The position numbers were made by a program, and so were the translations under genes. The notes under the pieces are model-generated. The model worked only from the letters and a program-made list of their open reading frames with translations, searched no databases and was not told the DNA's origin. From Sphaerospermopsis aphanizomenoides BCCUSP55 (GTDB lineage: Bacteria > Cyanobacteriota > Cyanobacteriia > Cyanobacteriales > Nostocaceae), in NCBI RefSeq assembly GCF_001586785.1, contig NZ_LUFH02000020.1, forward strand, positions 1-63,846: 63,846 bases of DNA, given 5' to 3'. Each line of letters starts with the position of its first letter. Within the stretch, counting starts at the first letter, position 1. Positions 8,799 through 17,250 of the stretch are shown in pieces.

Positions 8799-8810
8799 AA
8801 TCACGTGATT
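8799..8810. promoter_or_regulatory. 12-bp perfect palindrome upstream of acsF
   Basis: AATCACGTGATT is a perfect dyad about 95 bp upstream of the acsF ATG, in the gap between acsF and the exported protein gene. It is a candidate operator for a dimeric regulator (for example a MarR-type factor like ChlR), but no binding site consensus is known to me that would prove it. Confidence 0.3.
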
Positions 8811-8833
8811 AGTTTTAGCAATTGCCTGAAATT

Positions 8834-10120
8834 TTATCGGCTTCTTGAGGTTGAATTCTCAACAATTCCACCATTATCAATTGCACTATAAGTATCATTA
8901 TTCACTAAACCCAGCCAAGGATCAGAACTAGGAGTTAGAAACAGTTCAGCATAAACTTTTTCATTAAATTTATTCACCTCAGATGTTGCATTTCCTTGTA
9001 AAAACCATTGATGAATTTGTCTATGAAATAGATATTCATTTCTGACTGTATCTAAAGCCATGACTGTTTCAAAATTGCTAATTACTCTGGATAAATTATT
9101 TCTGTCTGTTGTATTTGGTAATTGTTTAGCATGAATTAAAGCAATGCTATTGCCATCAAGTTTAGCATCAGCCTGATATAATTGAGCTAATCTATTCCAA
9201 GTTGGTTGGTCAATAATTGCTAAAGGATTAGGTGTATTATCTAAAGTTTCTGGTTGAATAGCATTGATAATTGGTGTTTCTACACGCGCCTTAGAAACTG
9301 CCAGAGAACCTGCAACTCTCGCGCTAGGAGGTGAAGTAGAATTATTAACGGATGTTACTAACTCAGGTGGAGATTGAATACCCAATTTTGATAAATCTTC
9401 TCTCCATTGATTCTGAATATTATCAAGACGACGCAGATGATATTGTTGTAATAAATTTGCGTATTCTGTACCGCTACGTTTATTCAAATCAGTTGCTATG
9501 ACCTCTGCTTGTTTAAGTTGTTTTAGAAAAGCCTTTGGTCCATAAAGTCCGGGAATAGCATCAATCGGACGACCAGAACTATCTAAAATGTAATGAATAC
9601 TATTACCTGTAATTGTTCTTTCTAATTTGCGTCCATCACCAAAATCAATAGTTACTTTGGGAACAGGTCGTACTGTTTGCCAGTGTAAAATAAAGTTGTC
9701 TCTTAATAACTGAGAAATTTCCGCGTTTGGATATAATGCGACTCTAAAAAATCTGCTGTTAGCACAACTGAGGTCTGTATCTAATCTACCTAACAACCGT
9801 AAAGAAAGAATGGGTTTACCACTAATTTTTGCCGCAGCTTTAGCTTGTTCTAAATCAGTGTACCAATACAATTTAGAAGCATAACAATCTCTTTGTTGAC
9901 ATAATTGGTCTAAAGCTGTTTTGATTTGTGGTGATGTTAAATCGTTAATATGAGATTTGAGAAAAGTTTGTAATCCTGTTGTACCTTGTTGACGTAATCT
10001 TGTCGCTTCTTGAGTTAGTTTAGATGTTTTTGCTGCGGTATCTTGGGTGTAACCAGGTTGGGAAAAGATGCAACTGGCTAGAATGAAAACAAAGGTAAGT
10101 TTTAAATTCGTAAATTTCAT
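8834..10120 (-). CDS. Exported thioredoxin-fold-like protein of unknown function, 428 aa
   Basis: A signal peptide is evident (LTFVFILASCIFSQPGYTQD, residues 9-28). Residues 80-200 resemble a thioredoxin-like domain: YWYTDLEQAKAAAKISGKPILSLRLLG is followed by DLSCANSRFFRVALYP, in the place where thioredoxin family proteins carry CxxC, but only one Cys is kept here. A Ser/Pro-rich linker (about 250-290) precedes a helical C-terminal domain. It sits within the low-oxygen tetrapyrrole block, co-oriented with acsF and divergent from heme oxygenase. No precise function can be given. Confidence 0.7.
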   Translation of the reverse strand: MKFTNLKLTFVFILASCIFSQPGYTQDTAAKTSKLTQEATRLRQQGTTGLQTFLKSHINDLTSPQIKTALDQLCQQRDCYASKLYWYTDLEQAKAAAKISGKPILSLRLLGRLDTDLSCANSRFFRVALYPNAEISQLLRDNFILHWQTVRPVPKVTIDFGDGRKLERTITGNSIHYILDSSGRPIDAIPGLYGPKAFLKQLKQAEVIATDLNKRSGTEYANLLQQYHLRRLDNIQNQWREDLSKLGIQSPPELVTSVNNSTSPPSARVAGSLAVSKARVETPIINAIQPETLDNTPNPLAIIDQPTWNRLAQLYQADAKLDGNSIALIHAKQLPNTTDRNNLSRVISNFETVMALDTVRNEYLFHRQIHQWFLQGNATSEVNKFNEKVYAELFLTPSSDPWLGLVNNDTYSAIDNGGIVENSTSRSR

Positions 10121-10589
10121 AGTTTTAATAGTGATTGAATTTACTGTTTTAATTATGGCAATTAAATTTTGATATATCTACTTACTCATTTTTATTTTTG
10201 CAGCTGTTGGGTTTTGACAGATGTATTCATGATGGTATCCTTTTTTATTTGATTATAATCGAAAACCCTTAATAATTCAAAATTTAATCATAAAAATCGT
10301 GATATCCTGTAAATCCTGATTCAGACATTTTTTATATAGAGTAATTGTACTCACGAAAGTCTAAAGAAATATGAATATCTTTATATTAATAAGAAGATTA
10401 ATAGTTAAATATTTTGTAAGAGATAAAAATAGCCATGAATCTATATCGGCATTGGTGCTTGCTGGATAGATTGGTGCAGAACACCACATCTCTACAATAG
10501 CAATTTTCTGGCTGTGGTATCGACGGCGAACTGATAAACAAGTCGATGACTATTGAGCAAATTTGCGCGTGAACATGAAGGAAGCAACA
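10121..10589. other. Divergent promoter region upstream of heme oxygenase
   Basis: About 470 bp without a gene, separating the exported protein gene (minus) from heme oxygenase (plus). Contains a copy of the dispersed ATCCTGTAAATCCTGATT repeat near 10305 and two direct ATTGGTGC repeats at 10451 and 10470. Oxygen-responsive control of the heme oxygenase-hemN unit would be expected to act here. Confidence 0.5.
10451..10477 (+). promoter_or_regulatory. Direct repeat ATTGGTGC, 19-bp period
   Basis: ATTGGTGC occurs at 10451-10458 and again at 10470-10477, about 130 bp before the heme oxygenase start. A two-turn spacing would allow two protein subunits to bind on one face of the DNA. Candidate activator site only. 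Confidence 0.25.
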
Positions 10590-11264
10590 ATGAGTAATAA
10601 TTTAGCCATCAAACTGCGTTCTGGTACTCAACAAGCTCATACAGACGCTGAAAATGTCGGTTTTATGAAATGTTTTGTCAAAGGAGTTGTTGATAGAGAA
10701 TGCTTTAGTAAATTTTTGAGTAACCTGTATTTTGTTTACAGTGAACTAGAAGCAGCAATTGAGAAGCATAAACAACATCCTGTAATTAGTGTCATGTATT
10801 TTCCTGAACTAAATCGCCAAGCATCTCTAGAAAAAGATATGCTATTTTACTATGGTAATCTATGGCGACACTTCATTAAACCATCAGCAGCTACTCAAAA
10901 TTACATTGCCCGTATTCACCAACTATCTACCCATGAACCTGCTTTGTTATTAGGTCATACCTATACTCGTTATATGGGTGATCTTTCTGGTGGACAAATG
11001 CTACAAAAAATTGCTCAGTCAGCCTTAAAACTATCTGGATATGAAGGAACTGAGTTTTACAACTTCGAGCAAATTCCTGATAAACAAGCATTCAAAAACA
11101 AGTATCGTCAAGCATTAGATACCGTACCCGTTGATGATACTAGTGCTGACAAAATTGTTGCGGAAGCTAATTATGCTTTCTCCTTGAATATGGAGATAAT
11201 TAAAGAATTAGAACCTATTTTAATTCAAGCTTTAGGTCGAGCTACATATAACGACCTAGTTTGA
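10590..11264 (+). CDS. ho2: Heme oxygenase, probable HO2-type
   Basis: Cleaves heme to biliverdin using reduced ferredoxin, giving the precursor of phycobilins. The proximal heme ligand is His17 in QQAHTDAE, and the distal-helix signature LLGHTYTRYMGDLSGGQML is intact. The start is placed at ATG 10590 because GAAGGAAG lies 6 bases upstream and the protein then begins MSNNLAIKLRSGTQQAH like other family members; an in-frame TTG at 10563 adds only nine residues. Clustered with acsF and hemN, hence the HO2 (low-oxygen induced) assignment by context. Confidence 0.92.
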   Translation: MSNNLAIKLRSGTQQAHTDAENVGFMKCFVKGVVDRECFSKFLSNLYFVYSELEAAIEKHKQHPVISVMYFPELNRQASLEKDMLFYYGNLWRHFIKPSAATQNYIARIHQLSTHEPALLLGHTYTRYMGDLSGGQMLQKIAQSALKLSGYEGTEFYNFEQIPDKQAFKNKYRQALDTVPVDDTSADKIVAEANYAFSLNMEIIKELEPILIQALGRATYNDLV

Positions 11265-11481
11265 TATAGTATTTTTAATCAACACCGGGTTTCTTCAGGT
11301 AAGTCCTAGCTAGTTCGTTTCAGTATTGGCATCTGAAACATACAAATATATTGGCACTTTGTAATAAAAAATTGCCAATCTTACAACAATCAATTGGGAA
11401 AAATAAGCATCATTATTCCCATCAAAAATCCCAAATTCCTACAATCACTAGCAGTAAATTAAAAGTCACTCGGAGGTTTTA

Positions 11482-12864
11482 ATGGTCTTTCTATTACCTG
11501 GTGTAAAATTTGATCTGGACCTGATTAAAAAGTATGACACCCGCGCACCCAGATACACCAGTTACCCACCCGCTACAGAGTTAAGTGAAACATTCACCGC
11601 CCAAGACTTTGAAAGATCCATCATTACCTCAAATCAACGTCAAACACCTCTCTCTTTGTATTTCCACATTCCTTTTTGTCAGACTGCTTGTTATTTCTGT
11701 GGCTGTAATACGGTAATTTCTAATAACAAGAATATTGCCAAACCTTATCTACAAAATTTGGTACAAGAAATTCACAACACCACAGAATTGATTGATACAA
11801 GCAGAAAAGTGCTTCAAGTGCATTGGGGTGGAGGTACACCGAATTATTTAGATATGCACCAAGTGGAATTTTTGTGGAATAAAATTAATCGTTATTTCAC
11901 TATTGATTCACAAGCAGAAGTCTCGATTGAAATTAACCCCCGTTACATCAATAAAGAATACATTCGATTTCTGAGAGATATTGGCTTCAATCGTATAAGT
12001 TTTGGTATCCAAGACTTTAACCCAGAAGTGCAAGAAGCAGTAAACCGTATCCAACCAGAAAAAATGCTGTTTGATGCAATGGATTGGATTAAGGATGCTA
12101 ATTTTGCTAGTATCAATGTAGACTTAATTTATGGTTTACCCTACCAAACTCTGCATACTTTTCAGGAAACGGTCAAAAAGACTATCGCTTTAGATCCTGA
12201 CCGAATTGTGGTGTTTAATTTTGCCTATGTACCTTGGATGAAACCTGTGCAGAAAAGAATTTCTGAAAATACATTACCCAGCGCACAGGAAAAGTTAGAT
12301 ATTCTCAAAATGACTATTGAGGAGTTAACAAGTAACAAGTATCTGTTTATTGGGATGGATCATTTTTCTAAACATGATGATGAATTAGCGATCGCTCAAC
12401 GCAATGGTACTTTAAAACGTAACTTCCAAGGTTATACCACCCACGCAGAAACAGAACTTTTTGGCTTCGGTGCTACATCTATTAGTATGCTAGAAGATGC
12501 CTATGCCCAAAACCATAAAGGATTAAAGGACTATTATCAAGCTATTTCAGCAGGTGTTATTCCCACCAGTAAAGGCATTAAATTAACCCCAGATGACATC
12601 ATCAGACGGGATGTAATTATGTCCATTATGTCTCACTTTCAGCTACATAAGTCAGACATTGAACGTAAATATCACATCAATTTTGATGGATATTTTTCTC
12701 AGGAACTAGAAGAGTTAAAACCCCTAGAAAATGATGGACTTGTAAATTTATTAGCCGACGAAATCCAAATCACTGATACTGGTAGATTGCTGGTGCGAAA
12801 CATTGCTGTTAATTTCGATACCCATAGCAGAACTAGAGCAACAAAATTCTCTCGTGCAATTTAA
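11482..12864 (+). CDS. hemN: Oxygen-independent coproporphyrinogen III dehydrogenase
   Basis: Radical SAM enzyme that converts coproporphyrinogen III to protoporphyrinogen IX without oxygen. The iron-sulfur motif is FHIPFCQTACYFCGCN (C66, C70, C73 with the extra C75 typical of true HemN rather than HemW). The SAM-binding GGGTPNYL and a full 460-residue length support function. AGGAGG lies 8 bases before the ATG. It is 217 bp downstream of heme oxygenase on the same strand and is probably co-transcribed or co-regulated. A strong terminator follows. Confidence 0.95.
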   Translation: MVFLLPGVKFDLDLIKKYDTRAPRYTSYPPATELSETFTAQDFERSIITSNQRQTPLSLYFHIPFCQTACYFCGCNTVISNNKNIAKPYLQNLVQEIHNTTELIDTSRKVLQVHWGGGTPNYLDMHQVEFLWNKINRYFTIDSQAEVSIEINPRYINKEYIRFLRDIGFNRISFGIQDFNPEVQEAVNRIQPEKMLFDAMDWIKDANFASINVDLIYGLPYQTLHTFQETVKKTIALDPDRIVVFNFAYVPWMKPVQKRISENTLPSAQEKLDILKMTIEELTSNKYLFIGMDHFSKHDDELAIAQRNGTLKRNFQGYTTHAETELFGFGATSISMLEDAYAQNHKGLKDYYQAISAGVIPTSKGIKLTPDDIIRRDVIMSIMSHFQLHKSDIERKYHINFDGYFSQELEELKPLENDGLVNLLADEIQITDTGRLLVRNIAVNFDTHSRTRATKFSRAI

Positions 12865-12868
12865 ATAT

Positions 12869-12923
12869 GGTGATTGGTAATGGGTGATTGGTAATTGGGA
12901 ATTGGTAATTGGGAATTGGTAAA
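12869..12923. repeat. Heptanucleotide-type tandem repeat (GGTAATTGGGAATT)
   Basis: Alternating GGTAATT / GGGAATT / GGTGATT units directly after hemN. This is the short tandem repeat class common in Nostocales. Confidence 0.75.
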
Positions 12924-12960
12924 ACCAATCCTCTTTCCTTTATGAAAAACCCGGACATAT

Positions 12961-12993
12961 CCCCGAATTCTTGAAGAAGTCGGGGTTATTTTT
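12961..12993 (+). terminator. Intrinsic terminator after hemN
   Basis: CCCCGA pairs with TCGGGG, with an inner TTCTT/AAGAA stem, followed by TTATTTTT. A closely related hairpin follows the cop23 gene at 28374-28402, so this terminator type is itself a repeated sequence. Confidence 0.75.
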
Positions 12994-13125
12994 AAGCATA
13001 TATTTTGCAAATAAATATCAATTATTTCCACCTTTTGATGGACATGAATCTATCATTTGATAGAAATAACAACTTTTGATCATAGATAAAATTGATACGA
13101 ACTAAATTTTAGAGGTCAATCAGCA

Positions 13126-13401
13126 ATGATTAATATTATTGCTTGGGTAATTTTAGGACTATTAGCTGGTGCGATCGCCAAAGCTCTTTATCCAGGTTAT
13201 CAAGGCGGCGGTATTCTCTCAACAATAATTTTGGGTATTGTTGGTGCTTTTATCGGTGGAACTTTGTTTACGATATTCCGCACAGGTACTCTACAATTTG
13301 CGACTGCTACTTTAAGTATTCCTGGAGTTGTGGTAGCAATCATTGGCTCTGTCATAGCAATTTATTTATGGGCGCTATTCCAACGAAGTAGCAGAGCTTA
13401 A
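13126..13401 (+). CDS. GlsB/YeaQ/YmgE family small membrane protein
   Basis: Small 91-residue membrane protein of the transglycosylase-associated family. Three hydrophobic helices are separated by glycine-rich turns; GLLAGAIAKALYPG and GGILSTIILGIVGAFIGG are the family signature. Function is poorly known; relatives are induced by stress. It lies between hemN and Mn-catalase, in the same orientation, which would fit a stress-responsive group. Confidence 0.88.
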   Translation: MINIIAWVILGLLAGAIAKALYPGYQGGGILSTIILGIVGAFIGGTLFTIFRTGTLQFATATLSIPGVVVAIIGSVIAIYLWALFQRSSRA

Positions 13402-13456
13402 ATCGATCATAAGTCTTGAATTTTGAATTTTGAATTTTGAATCTTTAATTAATTGT

Positions 13457-14149
13457 ATGTTTTTTCACAAAAAAGAACCAATTCATTTTGTCCAAGTTGA
13501 TGAATCTAACCCACGTTTTGCTCAATTACTCCTAGAGCAATTTGGTGGTGCAACAGGAGAACTAACAGCAGCTTTGCAATATTGGGTGCAATCTTTTCAT
13601 GTCGAAAATCCAGGCATTCGGGATATGCTCCAAGATATTGCCATTGAAGAATTCGGTCATTTAGAAATGGTTGCTAAACTCATTGAAGCTCATACCAAAA
13701 ATACCGACCAAACCGAAGCTTACAAAAGCACTCTTTTCGCACTTCGTGGCATTGGTCCCCATTTTCTTGATAGTCAAGGTCATGCTTGGACTGCAAATTA
13801 CCTGAATGAAGGTGGTGATGTTGTCCGTGATTTACGTGCTAATATTGGCGCAGAAGCTGGCGCTCGTCAAACCTACGAGGAGTTAATCAAATTAGCAACA
13901 GATCAGGGAACTAAAAATACTTTAGTTCATCTTTTAACAAGAGAAATTTCTCATACCCAAATGTTTATGAAAGCTCTAGATTCTTTGGGTAAGTTAACTG
14001 ATCCTTTATTTGGTAATGTTCAACCAGATGAAACTGTCTCTCTGTATTACAACTTATCAACAAATGGGACTGACCAAGAACAGCGTGGCCCTTGGAACTC
14101 CGAACCCACATTTAATTACGTTGCCAATCCTTTAGAATCTCGAACTTGA
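13457..14149 (+). CDS. Manganese catalase
   Basis: Ferritin-fold dimanganese catalase that breaks down hydrogen peroxide. Metal ligands visible: E35 (ATGELTAAL), the EEFGH motif (E65, H68), then GAEAGARQTYEE and the second REISHTQMF pair. Start taken at ATG 13457 (MFFHKKEPIHF); upstream in-frame TTG codons fall within a TTTTGAA tandem repeat and are not credible. About 230 residues, typical of cyanobacterial Mn-catalases. Located beside a heme and bilin gene group, consistent with peroxide defence that does not require heme. Followed by a good hairpin terminator. Confidence 0.93.
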   Translation: MFFHKKEPIHFVQVDESNPRFAQLLLEQFGGATGELTAALQYWVQSFHVENPGIRDMLQDIAIEEFGHLEMVAKLIEAHTKNTDQTEAYKSTLFALRGIGPHFLDSQGHAWTANYLNEGGDVVRDLRANIGAEAGARQTYEELIKLATDQGTKNTLVHLLTREISHTQMFMKALDSLGKLTDPLFGNVQPDETVSLYYNLSTNGTDQEQRGPWNSEPTFNYVANPLESRT

Positions 14150-14191
14150 TAAGAGGCAGATTGTAATTAAGCCGCAGTTTTGCATTACTTA

Positions 14192-14209
14192 GGGTGGATT
14201 TTTCCACCC
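14192..14209 (+). terminator. Hairpin terminator after Mn-catalase
   Basis: GGGTGGA and TCCACCC form a perfect 7-bp stem with a TTTT loop; the following bases (CTATTTAAATTT) are T/A-rich. It is placed 43 bp after the catalase stop. Confidence 0.6.
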
Positions 14210-14259
14210 CTATTTAAATTTATTAATTATGAATTAGGAATTACGAATTACGAATTACT

Positions 14260-14988
14260 ATGATTGTCAATCCCACAAAAAATGGTTGGGAAATCATTTA
14301 CCATCGCGCTCATGCTTTACTTGCGGCTCAATTAGCAGGACAATGGCAACGCCAAAATGCTCCCGCTAGATTGTATGAAACTTTAGCCGCAATTTCTCAC
14401 CATGATGATTTAGAAAAAGAATGGGAGGAAGACAATCTAACTGACGCAGGTGCGCCAATGGATTTTATGCTGAGTACAGATATAGATATCCCCAAAATGG
14501 CTAGTTTGGCAGAAAATGCTCTTTACCGGGGTAGATGGGTGGCTTTATTAATTTCCAAGCACATTAGCCGTATTAATGAACCTCGGCGCGGTCAACTGGA
14601 AGAATTAGATATATTTCTAGATGAGCAACTTAAGCGCCAACAGCATTTGCAGACAGAATTAGGAATCGCGCAGGAACAGATAGATGCAGCTTATGCTTTT
14701 ATGCAATGGTGCGATCGCCTGTCTTTGATCCTTTGTCAACAAGAACTACCAGCTGATGAACGATGGCTAGAAATTAGTCCAGGCCATGATGGAAAACGTT
14801 ATGACATTATGCAACACCGCGATGGTTTAGTAACTGTTCAACCCTGGCCTTTTGAAAATGAACAATTTACAGTCAATGTCGAAGCCTGTAGTTTGTCTCA
14901 GGTCAAGTTTAACCACTGTCAAGAACTTTCTCAAGCTCTTCGTCAAGCTCCCATCAATGTGCTGGAATGGACATTCGTTAAAAGTTAA
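14260..14988 (+). CDS. DUF3891 family protein, 242 aa
   Basis: Soluble protein of the DUF3891 family, recognisable by AHALLAAQLAGQWQ near the N-terminus, AISHHDDLEKEW (about residues 46-57, a possible HD-like metal motif with H47, H48 and D49/D50) and FMQWCDRLSLILCQQELP. The His-Asp pattern suggests a metal-dependent hydrolase fold but no substrate is known. It follows Mn-catalase on the same strand, separated by the terminator. Confidence 0.75.
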   Translation: MIVNPTKNGWEIIYHRAHALLAAQLAGQWQRQNAPARLYETLAAISHHDDLEKEWEEDNLTDAGAPMDFMLSTDIDIPKMASLAENALYRGRWVALLISKHISRINEPRRGQLEELDIFLDEQLKRQQHLQTELGIAQEQIDAAYAFMQWCDRLSLILCQQELPADERWLEISPGHDGKRYDIMQHRDGLVTVQPWPFENEQFTVNVEACSLSQVKFNHCQELSQALRQAPINVLEWTFVKS

Positions 14989-15065
14989 GCAGGTAGACAG
15001 GTGAAAGGTGACAGGTGACAGATGACAGGAATAAAAGTCTTTTAGAGTCTACGTTTTATCATCTG

Positions 15066-15094
15066 TTGACAAAATGTAAAGAAGTTGTTAACAT
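15066..15094 (+). promoter_or_regulatory. Sigma-70-type promoter for a candidate small RNA
   Basis: TTGACA (15066-15071), a 17-bp spacer and TAACAT (15089-15094). It predicts a transcription start near 15101 with no protein-coding frame downstream on this strand before a terminator at 15339. Confidence 0.6.
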
Positions 15095-15100
15095 TGTTAA

Positions 15101-15339
15101 CATAAGTTAACTAATACCAACTACTAAATCGAAGAGAACGGCATACTCAAGGACTAAACGATTGAAACCCAGGGGTAATTAGTCCGTCCATCTCAACAAA
15201 TCGGTCTAGTTACTGCACGATAAATCATCGTTTTAGTCATGGTGGTTCTTGGTACTAGTTAAGAAATACTGACATCGGTTTTCTATTGTTGACATTTGAT
15301 CTTCTCCCAACGACCTCAGCTGTACCGCTGGGGTTTTTT
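15101..15339 (+). ncRNA. Candidate structured small RNA (possibly 6S RNA)
   Basis: A transcript from a promoter at 15066-15094 to an intrinsic terminator at 15314-15339 would be about 240 nt and non-coding. Its parts are self-complementary in a rod-like order: 15107-15120 pairs with 15249-15262 (13 of 14 positions), ACTAAA pairs with TTTAGT inside it, CGAT-ATCG forms a small 3'-side hairpin, and GGACTAA pairs with TTAGTCC near the apex. A closed rod with a central bubble and a small 3' hairpin resembles 6S RNA (ssaA in cyanobacteria), but I cannot confirm this; other sRNAs are possible. Confidence 0.5.
15314..15339 (+). terminator. Intrinsic terminator of the candidate small RNA
   Basis: CCTCAGC pairs with GCTGGGG over a six-base loop and is followed directly by TTTTTT. 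There is no coding gene on this strand for 325 bp upstream, so it must end a non-coding or very long 3' UTR transcript. Confidence 0.8.
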
Positions 15340-15483
15340 GTTGCAACGTAAGCTATAGCAGGTGACAGGTGACAGTGGTAAAAGCCTTTGAGTGTCTAAG
15401 TTTTAGTTTTGTTTAATGTCCTAACCTGATATCGAACAAGGCAGTTATTTTTTTAATTTGGAAGTCCTCTCCCTACACACTTT

Positions 15484-16683
15484 TCACCCATTAACTACTG
15501 ACTTTGCTATGACTTCTAGTTGCAACCCTGGAGGAAAACTGCCTTCTTCTTTAATCCGCTTAATTTCCGCTTCAGTGATTCGCAAATTTAATTTTTGTGC
15601 CAAACACTTGACAGTATCCCCCCTGTCAATCACACCAGCTACAGCACCCGCAGGAGAAAGTACCGTGATTTGGGGTAGCTGTTCCTTTTCTAGCTTGTTA
15701 ATTACTTCTGCTAAGGAAGTTGATTCGGTAACAGTAGGTATTGTGGTGAGGGGATGGACAATGCTTTGCAAAGTTTGGGTTTCCCATTCACTTCTTTCGG
15801 TGGTTCGCAAATCGTCAACTTTTACCAAACCCCGGTAACGTCCATCAGCAGCAGCAAAGTAAATATGGGGGGAAGATGATTCTAAAAGATATAAGTCAGC
15901 AAACTCCCGCAATGTTTGATCTGCATCAACTACACGAAAATCACGGGTCATAGCATCAGCAGCAACTAACTTCAGCAGAGTTTCTTGTAATGTGGTTACG
16001 CGGTCGTAGCTGTTAGCATTGCGAATCCCAAACCAACCTAATAACACTATCCACAAACCCGTGATAAATTCCTTGGTCAAAAAATCTACTGCAAATCCTA
16101 AAGCGATCGCACCATAACCTAAAATCTGTCCAGACCTAGCTGCCAAATGTACGGCTTGAAAGCGATCTCCTGTGATTTTCCAGAGTGCCGCTTTTAACAC
16201 CTGCCCCCCATCCAGCGGTAAACCAGGAATCAAGTTAAATAAAGCCACTATCAAGTTAATTCTGGCTAAATCCCTGACCATGAAACTGATGAGAGTAGTA
16301 TCATGGATGACATAAGACACTAAATGTAGCAGTAAAAATAGGACAACACTTACCCCAGGACCGGCGATCGCTACTTGAAAAGCTTTACCCGGTGTTTTTG
16401 ATTCTTCCTCTATCGCAGCAATTCCCCCAAAGAAAAACAGCGTGATGGAGTTAACCTTAATTCCTTGAGACTGTGCTACCAAGCTGTGACCCAACTCATG
16501 CAACAGCACAGATGCAAATAAAAGCAGTGCCATTACTAGTCCAGCACTCCAAGCGGTGACATTTCCCCATTGTTGGTAAGCAACCCCAAAATTTAAGGTT
16601 GCCAATCCCAAAACTACAAACCACAACGGGTCTAAAAACAGAGGAATACCAAATAAAGATCCAATTTGCCAATTTTTTTGCAT
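15484..16683 (-). CDS. Site-2 protease family (M50) membrane metalloprotease with CBS domains
   Basis: Intramembrane zinc protease. The zinc-site HELGH (H62, E63, H66) lies in a membrane helix, and the third ligand motif NLIPGLPLDGG has D158. About six hydrophobic segments span residues 10-225. The C-terminal part (about 240-380) contains two CBS repeats (AADAMTRDFRVVDADQTL, VHPLTTIPTVTESTSL) that may sense adenine nucleotides. The 399 residues match cyanobacterial relatives such as slr0643. Likely in the thylakoid or plasma membrane; substrates unknown. Confidence 0.92.
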   Translation of the reverse strand: MQKNWQIGSLFGIPLFLDPLWFVVLGLATLNFGVAYQQWGNVTAWSAGLVMALLLFASVLLHELGHSLVAQSQGIKVNSITLFFFGGIAAIEEESKTPGKAFQVAIAGPGVSVVLFLLLHLVSYVIHDTTLISFMVRDLARINLIVALFNLIPGLPLDGGQVLKAALWKITGDRFQAVHLAARSGQILGYGAIALGFAVDFLTKEFITGLWIVLLGWFGIRNANSYDRVTTLQETLLKLVAADAMTRDFRVVDADQTLREFADLYLLESSSPHIYFAAADGRYRGLVKVDDLRTTERSEWETQTLQSIVHPLTTIPTVTESTSLAEVINKLEKEQLPQITVLSPAGAVAGVIDRGDTVKCLAQKLNLRITEAEIKRIKEEGSFPPGLQLEVIAKSVVNG

Positions 16684-16846
16684 TATATCTTCCTAAAAAT
16701 AAATATTTACTATGCATTTTTAGTTGGTCAGTAAAGCACTTGACAAGTTTTATGCGCCAAGTGCTTTTATTAGCAACTCTAACAGATGAGAAAACTTAGA
16801 TCTCAACAGACTCTCAACTCAGTCACCTTTCATCAACAGCGTGTAG

Positions 16847-16962
16847 GGAGATGGGGAGATGGGGAGATGGGGCTAGTAACTGAGAATAAACTTCTAACTT
16901 TTGCCTATTCCCTATTACCTATTACCTATTCCCTATTCCCTATTCCCTATTCTCTGTCACCT
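16847..16962. repeat. Two tandem repeat tracts (GGGGAGAT and TATTCCC types)
   Basis: GGGAGATGGGGAGATGGGGAG at 16847-16868, then a TATTCCC/TATTACC heptamer run at about 16907-16962. They fill the gap between the protease gene start and the psaK gene stop. Confidence 0.75.
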
Positions 16963-16974
16963 CCTAAAAAATCC

Positions 16975-17250
16975 CTATAAAATACCAAGATTAGTCAAAC
17001 CTAAAACCGCAGCGACACCGATAATATGACCAAAACTCATTGCTGCTAAAAATGTACCAACACTGGGATGATTAAATAATGCTGGAAAAGGTAAAGGCAT
17101 TTTCAGACCGACACGAGGATAGCGAATCGACCAGCCAGCAAGGACAAGCACTAATAGACAGCTGCCAACGATAACTGCTGTTTTTGACCAGTTCCACGTT
17201 GTTACAGTGTTGGGAACAGTAGCTTGAACTGCTAATAATATTGATGACAT
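16975..17250 (-). CDS. psaK: Photosystem I subunit PsaK (first copy)
   Basis: Photosystem I reaction centre subunit X, a two-helix thylakoid protein at the PSI periphery. The C-terminal signature [19 protein letters not shown] and the stroma-facing RYPRVG loop are intact. 91 residues. A good AGAAGG ribosome binding site lies upstream of the ATG at 17250. A second psaK copy lies about 730 bp upstream on the same strand. In other cyanobacteria one PsaK isoform is induced by high light; which copy is which cannot be told from this sequence. Confidence 0.93.
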   Translation of the reverse strand: MSSILLAVQATVPNTVTTWNWSKTAVIVGSCLLVLVLAGWSIRYPRVGLKMPLPFPALFNHPSVGTFLAAMSFGHIIGVAAVLGLTNLGIL

